A stretch of 40,855 nt of DNA from Treponema sp. (GTDB taxonomy: Bacteria > Spirochaetota > Spirochaetia > Treponematales > Treponemataceae). Of this stretch, positions 31,160 to 38,194 are shown in pieces (the first letter of the stretch is position 1; every line of letters starts with the position of its first letter). Position numbers and translations under genes: made by a program. The notes beneath the pieces are model-generated. The model saw nothing but the letters and a program-made list of their open reading frames with translations, made no database searches and was not told the DNA's origin. The stretch lies in the NCBI GenBank assembly GCA_024690865.1, contig JAILON010000182.1, forward strand, positions 1 to 40,855. Direction: 5' to 3'.

Positions 31160-32146
31160 CTATTTCCTGAATGCGGCTACGGCCTTCCTGAAAAGAATCC
31201 TGGCCCCGACCAAGCAAAGCAAAACCACGGTATAAAACAAGATTCTCACGAAGCAGTGGACGTATGGGTTCAGTTTCTCAGGCTCCAGATATTTCAGAAC
31301 GCAATTTCCCGTCAGGCCGTCCAGCTGATGGATGCAAAGCAAATCCAAAGACCGTTTCCCAAAGAAGCCCGTTACTTTTGTAAGGAGCTTGCTGCATTCA
31401 AAGAGCTTGCACAGCTGGATGACACACAGCGCGCCGCAAATTGCCGCTATGATCGCAAGGACAGGATAAATCCTTTGGGCCAAATCCACATAGATTTTTT
31501 TGTTTCTTACCAGATATATCCAGATGAAAAAAGCTATGACTCCTAACTTTTCAAGCTTAGGGGAATCTTCATCAACAGAATTCCGCAGGATGTATCCGGC
31601 ATCCATAAAAAGCATGCCGACAAATATCAAATCAAAATTCTGAGGGAGTTCTATTTTCAGTTTGGGAACGCTGAAAATATATGTTCCGACAAGCAGGAAC
31701 ATTTCCCTGTATTTTGGAATTTTATTCAGGACAATCCTGAAAAAGAATTTTGAATAAAACAAAGCTATCAAAAACCACAATACTCCCCCGCCCTTATTGA
31801 GGGTTCCCCACAGGAGCTTCTTGATGTCGGTTTTTAAAAGCACGGGCACTGAAGCGCCGAAAAGAAAAAGCTGGAGCAAAAAATCTACGGCAAAAACAAT
31901 GAGAACTGGAATTATAAGCCTTTTGAAATCCTTGACTGTTGCCAGCTTCAATTCCGAAAGCGGGATTTTTTTTAATGTGTATCCGGACAGCATGAAAAAA
32001 AGCGGCATGTGAAAAGAAAAAATAAGGGATACGACCCTGGCTTTTCCGATGGAATGTCCGACTATCGTACAGATGATTGCAATTCCCTTCGCGATGTCTA
32101 TCCAGCCAATCCTTTTTTTACCTGAACTTCCATTTCCTAAAAACAC
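31160..32146 (-). CDS. Acyltransferase-3 family membrane protein, AT-rich
   Basis: A 328-residue integral membrane protein. It starts with the family signature GWIDIAKGIAIICTIVGHSI (catalytic-type His), followed by SFHMPLFFMLSGYTLKK, and then about eight further hydrophobic spans. Such proteins acetylate exported polysaccharides or lipids. The only in-frame start near the signature is GTG 32146, weakly served by GAAAAGG. Base composition is clearly more AT-rich than its neighbours, and gene remnants and repeats flank it, which suggests acquisition by transfer. Confidence 0.85.
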   Translation of the reverse strand: MFLGNGSSGKKRIGWIDIAKGIAIICTIVGHSIGKARVVSLIFSFHMPLFFMLSGYTLKKIPLSELKLATVKDFKRLIIPVLIVFAVDFLLQLFLFGASVPVLLKTDIKKLLWGTLNKGGGVLWFLIALFYSKFFFRIVLNKIPKYREMFLLVGTYIFSVPKLKIELPQNFDLIFVGMLFMDAGYILRNSVDEDSPKLEKLGVIAFFIWIYLVRNKKIYVDLAQRIYPVLAIIAAICGALCVIQLCKLFECSKLLTKVTGFFGKRSLDLLCIHQLDGLTGNCVLKYLEPEKLNPYVHCFVRILFYTVVLLCLVGARILFRKAVAAFRK

Positions 32147-32221
32147 CTTTTCATGGCTTCAAAGCATAACACAAAGACAGGCCGGTGTAAAGGGTAATTA
32201 CATTCATGGGCGCACGCTTTG

Positions 32222-32243
32222 CCTGGCGGCACTGCCAGGTTTT
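32222..32243 (+). terminator. Hairpin with short T-run ahead of the sugar isomerase gene
   Basis: CCTGGC, loop GGCACT, GCCAGG, then TTTT. No gene ends just upstream on the plus strand, so it may be a leader attenuator or incidental. Confidence 0.3.
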
Positions 32244-32339
32244 CATTTGTGCCGGCAAAGCGCTGCCCTTCCGCCAGCCAAACATTCAGCGCTCAAAAAA
32301 ACACTATCTTTTTTTCGGAACTTGCCTTATCATTAGGCT

Positions 32340-33164
32340 ATGAGATTAGGTACATCATCGCCGCTTGCCCACGGCACGGCGGAAGAATGGGCGGACCGGC
32401 AGGTTGCGCTCGGTTGCAGGGCCGTCGTGTTCCCGCTGGACAGCTCTGCCCCGAAGGAAAAGATAGACGCATACAAGTCCGCCGCGGACTCGCACGGGCT
32501 TCTTATTGCGGAGGTCGGCATCTGGCGGAACGCCCTCGCGCAGGATCCGGCGGAGCGGGCCGCCGTGCGGGACTACTGCGTCGCACAGCTCAGGCTCGCG
32601 GACTACCTGGGTGCCAGGTGCGCGGTCAATGTCGCCGGGGCGTTCGGCCCGCGCTGGGACGGAGGCTACCGGGAGAACTTCACAGAAGAGGCCCGGAGCG
32701 AGACCGTCAGGATGGTGAGGGAAATCATAGACCGGGCGGAAGTGAAGGACAGCTACTTCACGCTGGAGCCGATGCCCTGGATGATACCGACCGGCCCCAA
32801 GGAATACCTGCGCCTCATCGAGGAAGTGGACCGCGACCGCTTCGCAGTCCACATGGACATAATCAACATGGTCAATTCCGCGGACCGCTATTTCCGGGCA
32901 GACGAATTCATCGACAGATGCGCGGAGCTCCTCGGAAGCCGGATACGCAGCTGCCACATCAAGGACGTGCACCTGAAGGAGGAGTACACCCTGCAGCTTG
33001 AGGAATGTCCGCCGGGCGAAGGGGAATTCCCGCTCAGGCATTATGCCGGACGGATGAACGCAATAGACAGGGACATGCCGGTCATACTGGAGCATCTGCA
33101 CGATGACGGGGAATATATACGGTATATGGGGTATCTGAAGGAGGAGCTTGATGGGATACAATAG
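32340..33164 (+). CDS. Sugar phosphate isomerase/epimerase (xylose-isomerase-like TIM barrel)
   Basis: A 274-residue cytoplasmic TIM-barrel protein of the AP-endonuclease-2/sugar epimerase superfamily. Metal-site strands are visible: FTLEPMPW (Glu), FAVHMDIINMV (His, Asp), RSCHIKDVHL (His) and VILEHLHDD (Glu). The family interconverts keto- and aldo-sugars or related hydroxy acids; the substrate cannot be named. Its 3' end overlaps the FMN-dependent oxidase gene by 14 bp, so the two probably work on one catabolic route. Confidence 0.85.
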   Translation: MRLGTSSPLAHGTAEEWADRQVALGCRAVVFPLDSSAPKEKIDAYKSAADSHGLLIAEVGIWRNALAQDPAERAAVRDYCVAQLRLADYLGARCAVNVAGAFGPRWDGGYRENFTEEARSETVRMVREIIDRAEVKDSYFTLEPMPWMIPTGPKEYLRLIEEVDRDRFAVHMDIINMVNSADRYFRADEFIDRCAELLGSRIRSCHIKDVHLKEEYTLQLEECPPGEGEFPLRHYAGRMNAIDRDMPVILEHLHDDGEYIRYMGYLKEELDGIQ

Positions 33165-34062
33165 GGTTTCTGATGCGAACGAAATAACCGCACGCTACAT
33201 GGACAGCATACTGATAAAGCAGCGTCTGATAGATTCAGTTGTGGCCGACACGAAGATTGACTTTCTGGGGCAGGCTTTCTCCATGCCCGTGATGACGCCG
33301 GCTTTCTCGCACCTGGACCGTTTTGCAGGAAGGGAGCTGACGGGGCTGGAGGAGTATTCGGTCGCGGCGGAAAAGCTGGGCATACTGAACTTCGTAGGCA
33401 TGATGGAGAACGACATGTTCGCCCGCATCGCAAAGACCGGGGCCAGGACCGTGCGGATCGTGAAGCCCTATGCGGACGCGGACAAGGTGCGCGACCAGAT
33501 GAAGTTTGCGGAGGATGCGGGCGCGTTCGGGATAGGCATGGACATAGACCACATCTTCGGTCCGGAGGGGCTTGATGTCGTCGTAGGTGAGAGGATGGCG
33601 GTGCAGACCTCCGACATGCTGCGCTCATACGTCGAGGCTACGGAGCTGCCTTTCTTTGTGAAGGGGGTACTGGGTGCGGAAGATGCGGCCAAATGCGCGG
33701 CTGCCGGGGCGAAGGCGGTCATAGTGAGCCACCATCACGGCAGGCTGCCTTATGCGGTCCCGCCGCTGATGGCTTTGCCTGAAATCAAGTCAGCCCTGAA
33801 GGGTACAGGGGTCAAGATTATCGTGGACTGCGGCATTGCGAGCGGGGCGGACGTGTACAAGGCAATCGCGCTCGGTGCGGATGCCGCCGCAGTAGGCAGG
33901 TCCATGCTGCCTGCGCTGGAAAAGGAGGGCGTTGACGGTGTGGAGAAGTTCATCCGCGGTGTGCAAAGCGAGCTTCGCTTCATCATGAGCTGCACGGGGT
34001 ACCGGCGTGTCGCAGACCTGGACGATGCCTGCCTCAGGATGGGCGGCTTTCAGGTCCTGTGA
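33151..34062 (+). CDS. FMN-dependent alpha-hydroxy-acid dehydrogenase family protein
   Basis: A 303-residue TIM-barrel flavoenzyme. The catalytic-His motif is SHHHGR (H195 aligns with the His of the usual SNHGGR), followed by VPP. The phosphate-binding region is IIVDCGIASGADVYKAIALG and GADAAAVGRSML. This matches lactate/glycolate oxidase relatives, which oxidise 2-hydroxy acids to 2-oxo acids. It is shorter than classical members (about 350-380 residues), mainly at the N-terminus. ATG 33151 follows AAGGAGGAG inside the isomerase gene. A co-transcribed sugar isomerase suggests a sugar-acid substrate; this is inference. Confidence 0.85.
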   Translation: MGYNRVSDANEITARYMDSILIKQRLIDSVVADTKIDFLGQAFSMPVMTPAFSHLDRFAGRELTGLEEYSVAAEKLGILNFVGMMENDMFARIAKTGARTVRIVKPYADADKVRDQMKFAEDAGAFGIGMDIDHIFGPEGLDVVVGERMAVQTSDMLRSYVEATELPFFVKGVLGAEDAAKCAAAGAKAVIVSHHHGRLPYAVPPLMALPEIKSALKGTGVKIIVDCGIASGADVYKAIALGADAAAVGRSMLPALEKEGVDGVEKFIRGVQSELRFIMSCTGYRRVADLDDACLRMGGFQVL

Positions 34063-34071
34063 TTCGTGCCG

Positions 34072-34218
34072 CGGGGCCAACACCCGTCGGGCTAATCTCC
34101 TGTGGGCCAATTTCCGGCCAAGGGGCAAACGCCCTGCATCGGGCGGCTAACCCCCGTTCAAGGCTAATCTCCGTCGGGCTGATACCCGCCCAACGGACGG
34201 ATTCCCGCATTGGGGGAT
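34072..34218. repeat. Degenerate 15-20-bp GGGC-YAAT repeats
   Basis: Roughly eight imperfect units near GGGCTAATCTCCGTC fill the gap between the convergent FMN-oxidase and tetR genes. No intrinsic terminator is evident. The units vary in length, so the array is older or less ordered than the 22-bp array at 10598. Confidence 0.6.
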
Positions 34219-34241
34219 GGTGATTGCGTCCGGTCTGTACG

Positions 34242-34799
34242 CTACATCAGGCTTTCGGCGATTATGCGGACGGCGAGGAAGTAGCTTTCGTTGAGGTTTG
34301 AGGAAAGGCTGGAGAATGCCCCGCATTCCTCCTGCGAGACGAATCCGTGCATCATACCGCGGAGGACGCGCTCGTAGTTCTGCTGCTCCTTTTCGGATAT
34401 GCCGAACTGCGAGAGGACCGTCCTAATAGGTTTAGAGAATTCTTCGGCCCCTGTGGCAAGCGCGCTGCTGTCCCCCTGGGGGTTGTTCATCAGCAGCAGG
34501 TACAGCTGCCGGTGTTCCTTTGCAAAGTTGCGGTAGGCGTCGGCAAGGGCAAAGAGGGCCATGTCCTTCTCTTTGCCCTCTATGGCGGCCATTTCTGCCT
34601 CTACCATCTGACTAATAGTATTAAGGTTTATGTCCGCGAGCATTTCGCCCATGCCCTTTACGTGGGCGTAGAGCGAAGCCGTCTTTATGTTGAGCATCCT
34701 TGCAAGTTCATTCATGGAAAACGATGCAATTCCCTTTTCTTCAATCAATCTGACGGCGGCTTCCGTGACTGCTTTTTTGTTCAATCCTTGCCGTGGCAT
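34242..34799 (-). CDS. TetR/AcrR-family transcriptional regulator
   Basis: A 185-residue protein. The N-terminal HTH is at about residues 8-54 (AVRLIEEKGIASFSMNELAR, MLNIKTASLYAHVKG), with a C-terminal helical ligand domain resembling the WHG/TetR_C_33 type (RGMMHGFVSQEECGAF). ATG 34799 follows AGGAGAGGGAGG. Its own promoter has consensus hexamers with an inverted repeat in the spacer, the usual design for autorepression. The target genes are unknown; the convergent isomerase/oxidase pair is one candidate. Confidence 0.92.
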   Translation of the reverse strand: MPRQGLNKKAVTEAAVRLIEEKGIASFSMNELARMLNIKTASLYAHVKGMGEMLADINLNTISQMVEAEMAAIEGKEKDMALFALADAYRNFAKEHRQLYLLLMNNPQGDSSALATGAEEFSKPIRTVLSQFGISEKEQQNYERVLRGMMHGFVSQEECGAFSSLSSNLNESYFLAVRIIAESLM

Positions 34800-34847
34800 G
34801 GTTCCTCCCTCTCCTGCTTTGTGGGTATCGTGCGTCTCTGTACGTCT

Positions 34848-34876
34848 ATTATAGGCTAAAGGTATTAGCTTGTCAA
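34848..34876 (-). promoter_or_regulatory. Consensus tetR promoter with embedded operator
   Basis: Minus strand TTGACA (34876-34871), exactly 17-bp spacer, TATAAT (34853-34848): both hexamers are perfect. The spacer contains the inverted repeat GCTAA-N5-TTAGC (plus strand 34855-34869), a probable TetR-family operator that would block RNA polymerase. Confidence 0.85.
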
Positions 34877-35131
34877 ACCGTCGGCGGGGGAGTGGGCGAT
34901 TGCACCGCGTCCCTATTTTACACCCCGCACTGCGCCTTTACTGTGCGTCGTGTCCATACCGCTCGTTGCGTCCCTGTCGCTCACCGTGCCTGTCGCTCAC
35001 CGTGCCCGATTTTGAGCGTTTGTAGCCTGTAGGCTACACGGGAGGGGAGGACGACTGCTGTATGCTGTGGACATACCGCCCGATTTGCTGTAAAGATGGC
35101 ATTCTGGTGGGCGGAACGGAGGTTGCATCTT

Positions 35132-35992
35132 ATGGAAGTAAAAAAGATTTGTCCACCAAGCGGAGGCAGCGGGAATCTGCAGGGAGGCAGCGGGAATCTG
35201 CAGGGAGGCAGTGGGAATCCGCAGGGAGGCGGGGGATCCGCGTCGGGGAAGCGGGTCCTCTCGTTCGGGTTCAGCGCGCACAACTTGGCCTTGATGGGTC
35301 ATTCGCTGTCTATCCTGTGGCCCGGCAGGTCGTTCATCCCCTGCATGAATGCGCCGGACCTGACGCAGCATCTGGAGCACTACATGGCAGGTTATATGGA
35401 AGGAACGGGTGGCCCGGACATGGCCCTGCTGGTGAACTTGAGTCGGGAGTTCCACGAGCTGGACAGCGCGCTGCGGATGGCACGGGCGCGTTCCGTTCCG
35501 GTGCTGGGAGCGGTTGCCGTGGACTTCATCAACGCCTACAGCCTGCGCCTGTGCATGGAGCAGGAGCTTCCTGCTGTCATAGGGGATCTGGATGGCGGGG
35601 TGGAACTGGGAGAGGCCCGTGATGCGATACGGGACGGCAGGCGCTTTGTCTCGCGGTCGCTGCTGCGGGGCGGGGGCTACCGCTACGTGGACTTTCCCAC
35701 CGGCTTTTCCCTGTTGAGCGAGCGGGAGGCCCTGTGCGTGGACGCCAGGCTGGGAGGGCTGTCCAGCAAGGAAGCTTCCGCCCTGCTGGGGCTGGACCCT
35801 TCCACCGTGAACACCTACACCTCACGCGCATACGTCAAACTGGGCGTCTCTTCGGGGGAGGAGCTGGTCTGGCTGTTTGCGGGGCGGCCCATGGGCTGCT
35901 ACCGTGGAGGCGGACCGGGGGGCAGGCCCAAGCTGTTCCCGGTCAGGGGCCGCATGCTGCAGGAAGATAAAAAAAACCGGAGCAAGCGATAG
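35132..35992 (+). CDS. LuxR-type (NarL/FixJ-like) regulator with repeat-containing N-terminus
   Basis: A 286-residue protein. After MEVKKICPPS come three 7-residue repeats (GGSGNLQ, GGSGNLQ, GGSGNPQ) and a Gly-rich linker. Residues ~45-185 have the size of a receiver-like domain, but the acidic pocket and phospho-acceptor pattern are not visible, so phosphorylation is doubtful. The LuxR HTH is clear at about 195-255 (LLSEREALCVDARLGGLSSK, then EASALLGLDPSTVNTY). ATG 35132 is supported by GGAGG 9 nt upstream; an ATG at 35096 lacks one. Its 3' end overlaps the terminator of the minus-strand ncRNA. Confidence 0.82.
   Translation: MEVKKICPPSGGSGNLQGGSGNLQGGSGNPQGGGGSASGKRVLSFGFSAHNLALMGHSLSILWPGRSFIPCMNAPDLTQHLEHYMAGYMEGTGGPDMALLVNLSREFHELDSALRMARARSVPVLGAVAVDFINAYSLRLCMEQELPAVIGDLDGGVELGEARDAIRDGRRFVSRSLLRGGGYRYVDFPTGFSLLSEREALCVDARLGGLSSKEASALLGLDPSTVNTYTSRAYVKLGVSSGEELVWLFAGRPMGCYRGGGPGGRPKLFPVRGRMLQEDKKNRSKR
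35162..35224 (+). repeat. Three in-frame 21-bp tandem repeats
   Basis: GGAGGCAGCGGGAATCTGCA+G occurs twice exactly (35162-35182, 35183-35203), then with two changes (35204-35224). Each unit encodes seven residues, so copy-number change would keep the frame of the regulator. Confidence 0.9.
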
Positions 35993-36166
35993 CCTGATCC
36001 GGTGCCCGATGGGTAAGATTGTGCTTGCGGTTGCGATCCAAACTGAGAAGGAGTGGAAACTTAGTTTCTCGCGCTTCCCCAAGGAATCTAGGCGCACTCC
36101 GCCCTTTGGTGGGCGGATTTCCCCGGAAACCTCTTTGATTATCCGTTGGGATTGCATCCCCTCAAG
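35969..36166 (-). ncRNA. Unassigned structured small RNA, about 200 nt
   Basis: A minus-strand unit bounded by a strong promoter (36201-36173) and a terminator: ACCGGA (36003-35998 in transcript sense), a 16-nt loop, TCCGGT (35981-35976) and eight Ts (35976-35969). Hairpins inside (plus-strand positions): GGGAT-GCA-ATCCC at 36148-36160; TCCGCCC/GGGCGGA at 36098-36117; GCGC-TTCC-GGAA-GCGC at 36071-36095; GAAAC-TTA-GTTTC at 36056-36068. The 5' GGATGCAATCC can alternatively pair with 36029-36039 (9 of 11), giving a rod-like closing stem. Length and rod shape recall 6S RNA, but no conserved 6S, tmRNA, RNase P or SRP element is recognised. No convincing ORF. Confidence 0.6.
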
Positions 36167-36172
36167 ATGATG

Positions 36173-36201
36173 ATTATATAGCCTGTAAGTCTATTTGTCT
36201 A
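36173..36201 (-). promoter_or_regulatory. Promoter of the unassigned small RNA
   Basis: Minus strand TAGACA (36201-36196), 17-bp spacer, perfect TATAAT (36178-36173). The predicted start is near 36166. Confidence 0.75.
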
Positions 36202-36326
36202 GAGAAAATAGCTGTTTTACCCTAAAAAATTTCCCTACGGTCGTTAGTTTTGCTTTGAAAGCTCTATAACGTTTGTTCGTTGAATGCGTGAACCGTCTTG
36301 AAGGGGAAATGGCCTGGCCCCAGCGC

Positions 36327-37211
36327 CTAGCCTGCAAGGTAAGCGTTCGCGGCGTCTACGGACTTTCCGTACTGCTCCAGAAGGGCGGCGACGTTCTCCT
36401 GGACGTAGGCGAGGTCCCCGTCGCGGGAGGCATGCTCCGCCTTTTCCGCCAGGTCGCCGAGCGCAAGGGCCCCGACCATGCGGGAGCTGGATTTGAGGGA
36501 GTGGGTCGCGATGCGGTGGGCGTTCAGGTCCCCGTTTTTCGCGCTCTTCTGTATCGTGTATCCGCTTTCCATGTAGGCGTCTGTCCAGTTCTTGAGCAGC
36601 TCCCGGTACATCTCATCGTTGCCGGCCGAGAAAGCGAGGCCCTTCACGGTGTCCAGGTCGGGCGAGGCGGAGGGGGGCGTTTTGTCCGAGCCGGCGTCCT
36701 GTTCCTGCAGTTCCATCGCGCGGGCGTAAAGGCCCTGTTTCTCGCTGGCGGGCACTTGGCTTTCGCCCTCGGGACGGACTATCTTTTCTGCGGGAAGGAG
36801 GTCGAGGAGTATTTGTTCGATGTCTTCGGGAAGGACGGGCTTGGGTAGGTAGTCGGCAAAGCCTTCTTTCTTGTAGTAGGCCCGCGTCGCTTCCCGGGGG
36901 CTGAGCGAGGGGTCTGCGTCCTCTGCCTTGATGTCGTTTCCGGTCAGGGCGACGAAGGGGGTGTCTGCGTTCAGGTTTCCTTCCAAGGTCTGGGAAAGGT
37001 GGAACGCTTCCAGTCCGTCGGGCTGGGGCATCACGTGGTCAAGGAGGATGAGGTCGTAGTGTTCCTGGCTGAGGAGGTCGAGCATTTCCTGGCCGCCCGT
37101 AGCGGTCTTGATTTCTACTTGGACGCTCGAAAGCAGGCGCTCAAGCACCATGAGGTTGATTTCCTGGTCGTCTACGGCCAGGATTCTGGCCTGGGGTGCG
37201 GTAAATTTCAT
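36327..37211 (-). CDS. Receiver-HPt phosphotransfer protein
   Basis: A 294-residue cytoplasmic protein. The receiver spans about residues 8-140: acidic pair D14-D15, phospho-acceptor D58 (LILLDHVMP), T90 (ALTGND) and K124 (LPKP). After a Pro/Glu-rich linker, an HPt domain spans about 190-290 with H237 in ATHSLKSSSRMVGA. It can take phosphate from hybrid kinases and pass it on; the hybrid kinases at 18126 and at the right edge both lack visible HPt domains and are plausible partners. AGGGAG precedes the ATG. It lies 15 bp downstream of the next receiver gene, in one operon. Confidence 0.92.
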   Translation of the reverse strand: MKFTAPQARILAVDDQEINLMVLERLLSSVQVEIKTATGGQEMLDLLSQEHYDLILLDHVMPQPDGLEAFHLSQTLEGNLNADTPFVALTGNDIKAEDADPSLSPREATRAYYKKEGFADYLPKPVLPEDIEQILLDLLPAEKIVRPEGESQVPASEKQGLYARAMELQEQDAGSDKTPPSASPDLDTVKGLAFSAGNDEMYRELLKNWTDAYMESGYTIQKSAKNGDLNAHRIATHSLKSSSRMVGALALGDLAEKAEHASRDGDLAYVQENVAALLEQYGKSVDAANAYLAG

Positions 37212-37226
37212 GGTGCTCCCTGAAAG

Positions 37227-38051
37227 CTACTTGTGGCCGAAGGGGTCTTTTGGTGGATTCAGGAAATTCATGACCTTCTGGATGATGACCATCGGAGGCG
37301 TCGTCTTGAGGACGTAGCCGATTGGCTTTTCGATGATGATTTCCTTTACCACGTCCTTGCTGTCGTTTCCGGTCAGGAAGATGACGGGGATTTTGGCCGT
37401 CTTTGGTTCCTGTTTGAGGGATCTGTAGACTTCAAGGCCGGACATGAGCGGCATCTCGTAGTCGAGAAGCATCAGGTCTATGTGGTTCTGCTTCGCCGCA
37501 CTGATGGCATCGGTACCGATACTTTCAGCGATGACGTTGTAGAACTTGACGAACCATGACTTGAGGGCCTGCAGGTAAACCGGGTCGTCATCGACGATGA
37601 GGAGGGTCTTCTTGCTGGGGTCAAGGGCATAGCTCTTTTCGGAGGGGCTGATGACGTAGGTAAGGCTGTTCGTGCGGATCATGCTGAGGACCTTTTCGGA
37701 GGTCACGGGCCGCTCGACGACACCGGTAATGAGGAATTCTTCTATGTATTCCTTTGCATGGGAAATTTCTGATGGCTGACCTATCAGATAGAGCTTTTTA
37801 TGCTCCGTTGTCTCTGTTACCAGGTCCTTGATGGTCGGGAAGAGGTCGGGAAATGTTCCCTCGATGTCTTCGAGGAACATGAGGATCATGTCTGGGGAAA
37901 TGTAGTCTGAGTGCGTCTGAAGGTCCTTTATGAAAGCCCCGCTCGCCATGCTGAAGGTTACGTTATAGCTTTCTTTTTTTAATGCAGACATGAGGGATTG
38001 TACTAAAAAGTTGCTTGAATCACTCGCAATAAACAGAATGTTCTCTTCCAT
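37227..38051 (-). CDS. Tandem receiver-domain protein (pseudo-receiver plus receiver)
   Basis: A 274-residue protein without an output domain. Residues ~3-125 fold-match a receiver but lack the acidic pocket (pseudo-receiver). Residues ~148-265 form a second receiver with VDDD (153-156), phospho-acceptor D197 (LMLLDYEMP), T227 (FLTGND) and K249, where the usual Lys-Pro is Lys-Thr. It probably acts as a phosphate-relay or protein-interaction regulator. The ATG at 38051 lacks a Shine-Dalgarno and lies 10 nt after a TATAAT box, predicting a nearly leaderless mRNA. It is divergent from dnaN and precedes the receiver-HPt gene. Confidence 0.85.
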   Translation of the reverse strand: MEENILFIASDSSNFLVQSLMSALKKESYNVTFSMASGAFIKDLQTHSDYISPDMILMFLEDIEGTFPDLFPTIKDLVTETTEHKKLYLIGQPSEISHAKEYIEEFLITGVVERPVTSEKVLSMIRTNSLTYVISPSEKSYALDPSKKTLLIVDDDPVYLQALKSWFVKFYNVIAESIGTDAISAAKQNHIDLMLLDYEMPLMSGLEVYRSLKQEPKTAKIPVIFLTGNDSKDVVKEIIIEKPIGYVLKTTPPMVIIQKVMNFLNPPKDPFGHK

Positions 38052-38061
38052 AACAGAATCT

Positions 38062-38090
38062 ATTATATCAAAAGAACTTATAGAAAGCAA
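38062..38090 (-). promoter_or_regulatory. Promoter of the receiver operon
   Basis: Minus strand TTGCTT (38090-38085), 17-bp spacer, TATAAT (38067-38062). The 10-nt gap to the ATG leaves a leader of only about 3-4 nt. Confidence 0.6.
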
Positions 38091-38145
38091 GGAAAAAGAA
38101 GAAAGGATATTCAAGGAAAAGAAACTTGATGCATAGGAATATAGC

Positions 38146-38174
38146 TAGCCATTTTCGATGCTTTGTGCTATACT
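38146..38174 (+). promoter_or_regulatory. dnaN promoter
   Basis: TAGCCA (38146-38151), 17-bp spacer, TATACT (38169-38174). The leader is about 14 nt and includes AGGAG. Confidence 0.55.
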
Positions 38175-38194
38175 CGTAAGGCTAGGAGTAAAAG

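Noticed and set aside
31010..31546. A plus-strand open frame of 178 codons at the acyltransferase remnant
   Set aside because: It is antisense to the acyltransferase gene and its remnant, has no ribosome-binding site, and has no recognisable domain.
35969..36166. Calling the small RNA 6S, tmRNA, RNase P or a riboswitch
   Set aside because: Size fits 6S, but none of the conserved sequence elements of these families could be recognised by eye, so it is left unassigned.
38052..38194. Chromosomal origin next to dnaN
   Set aside because: No cluster of TTATCCACA-like DnaA boxes and no dnaA or recF neighbour is visible.
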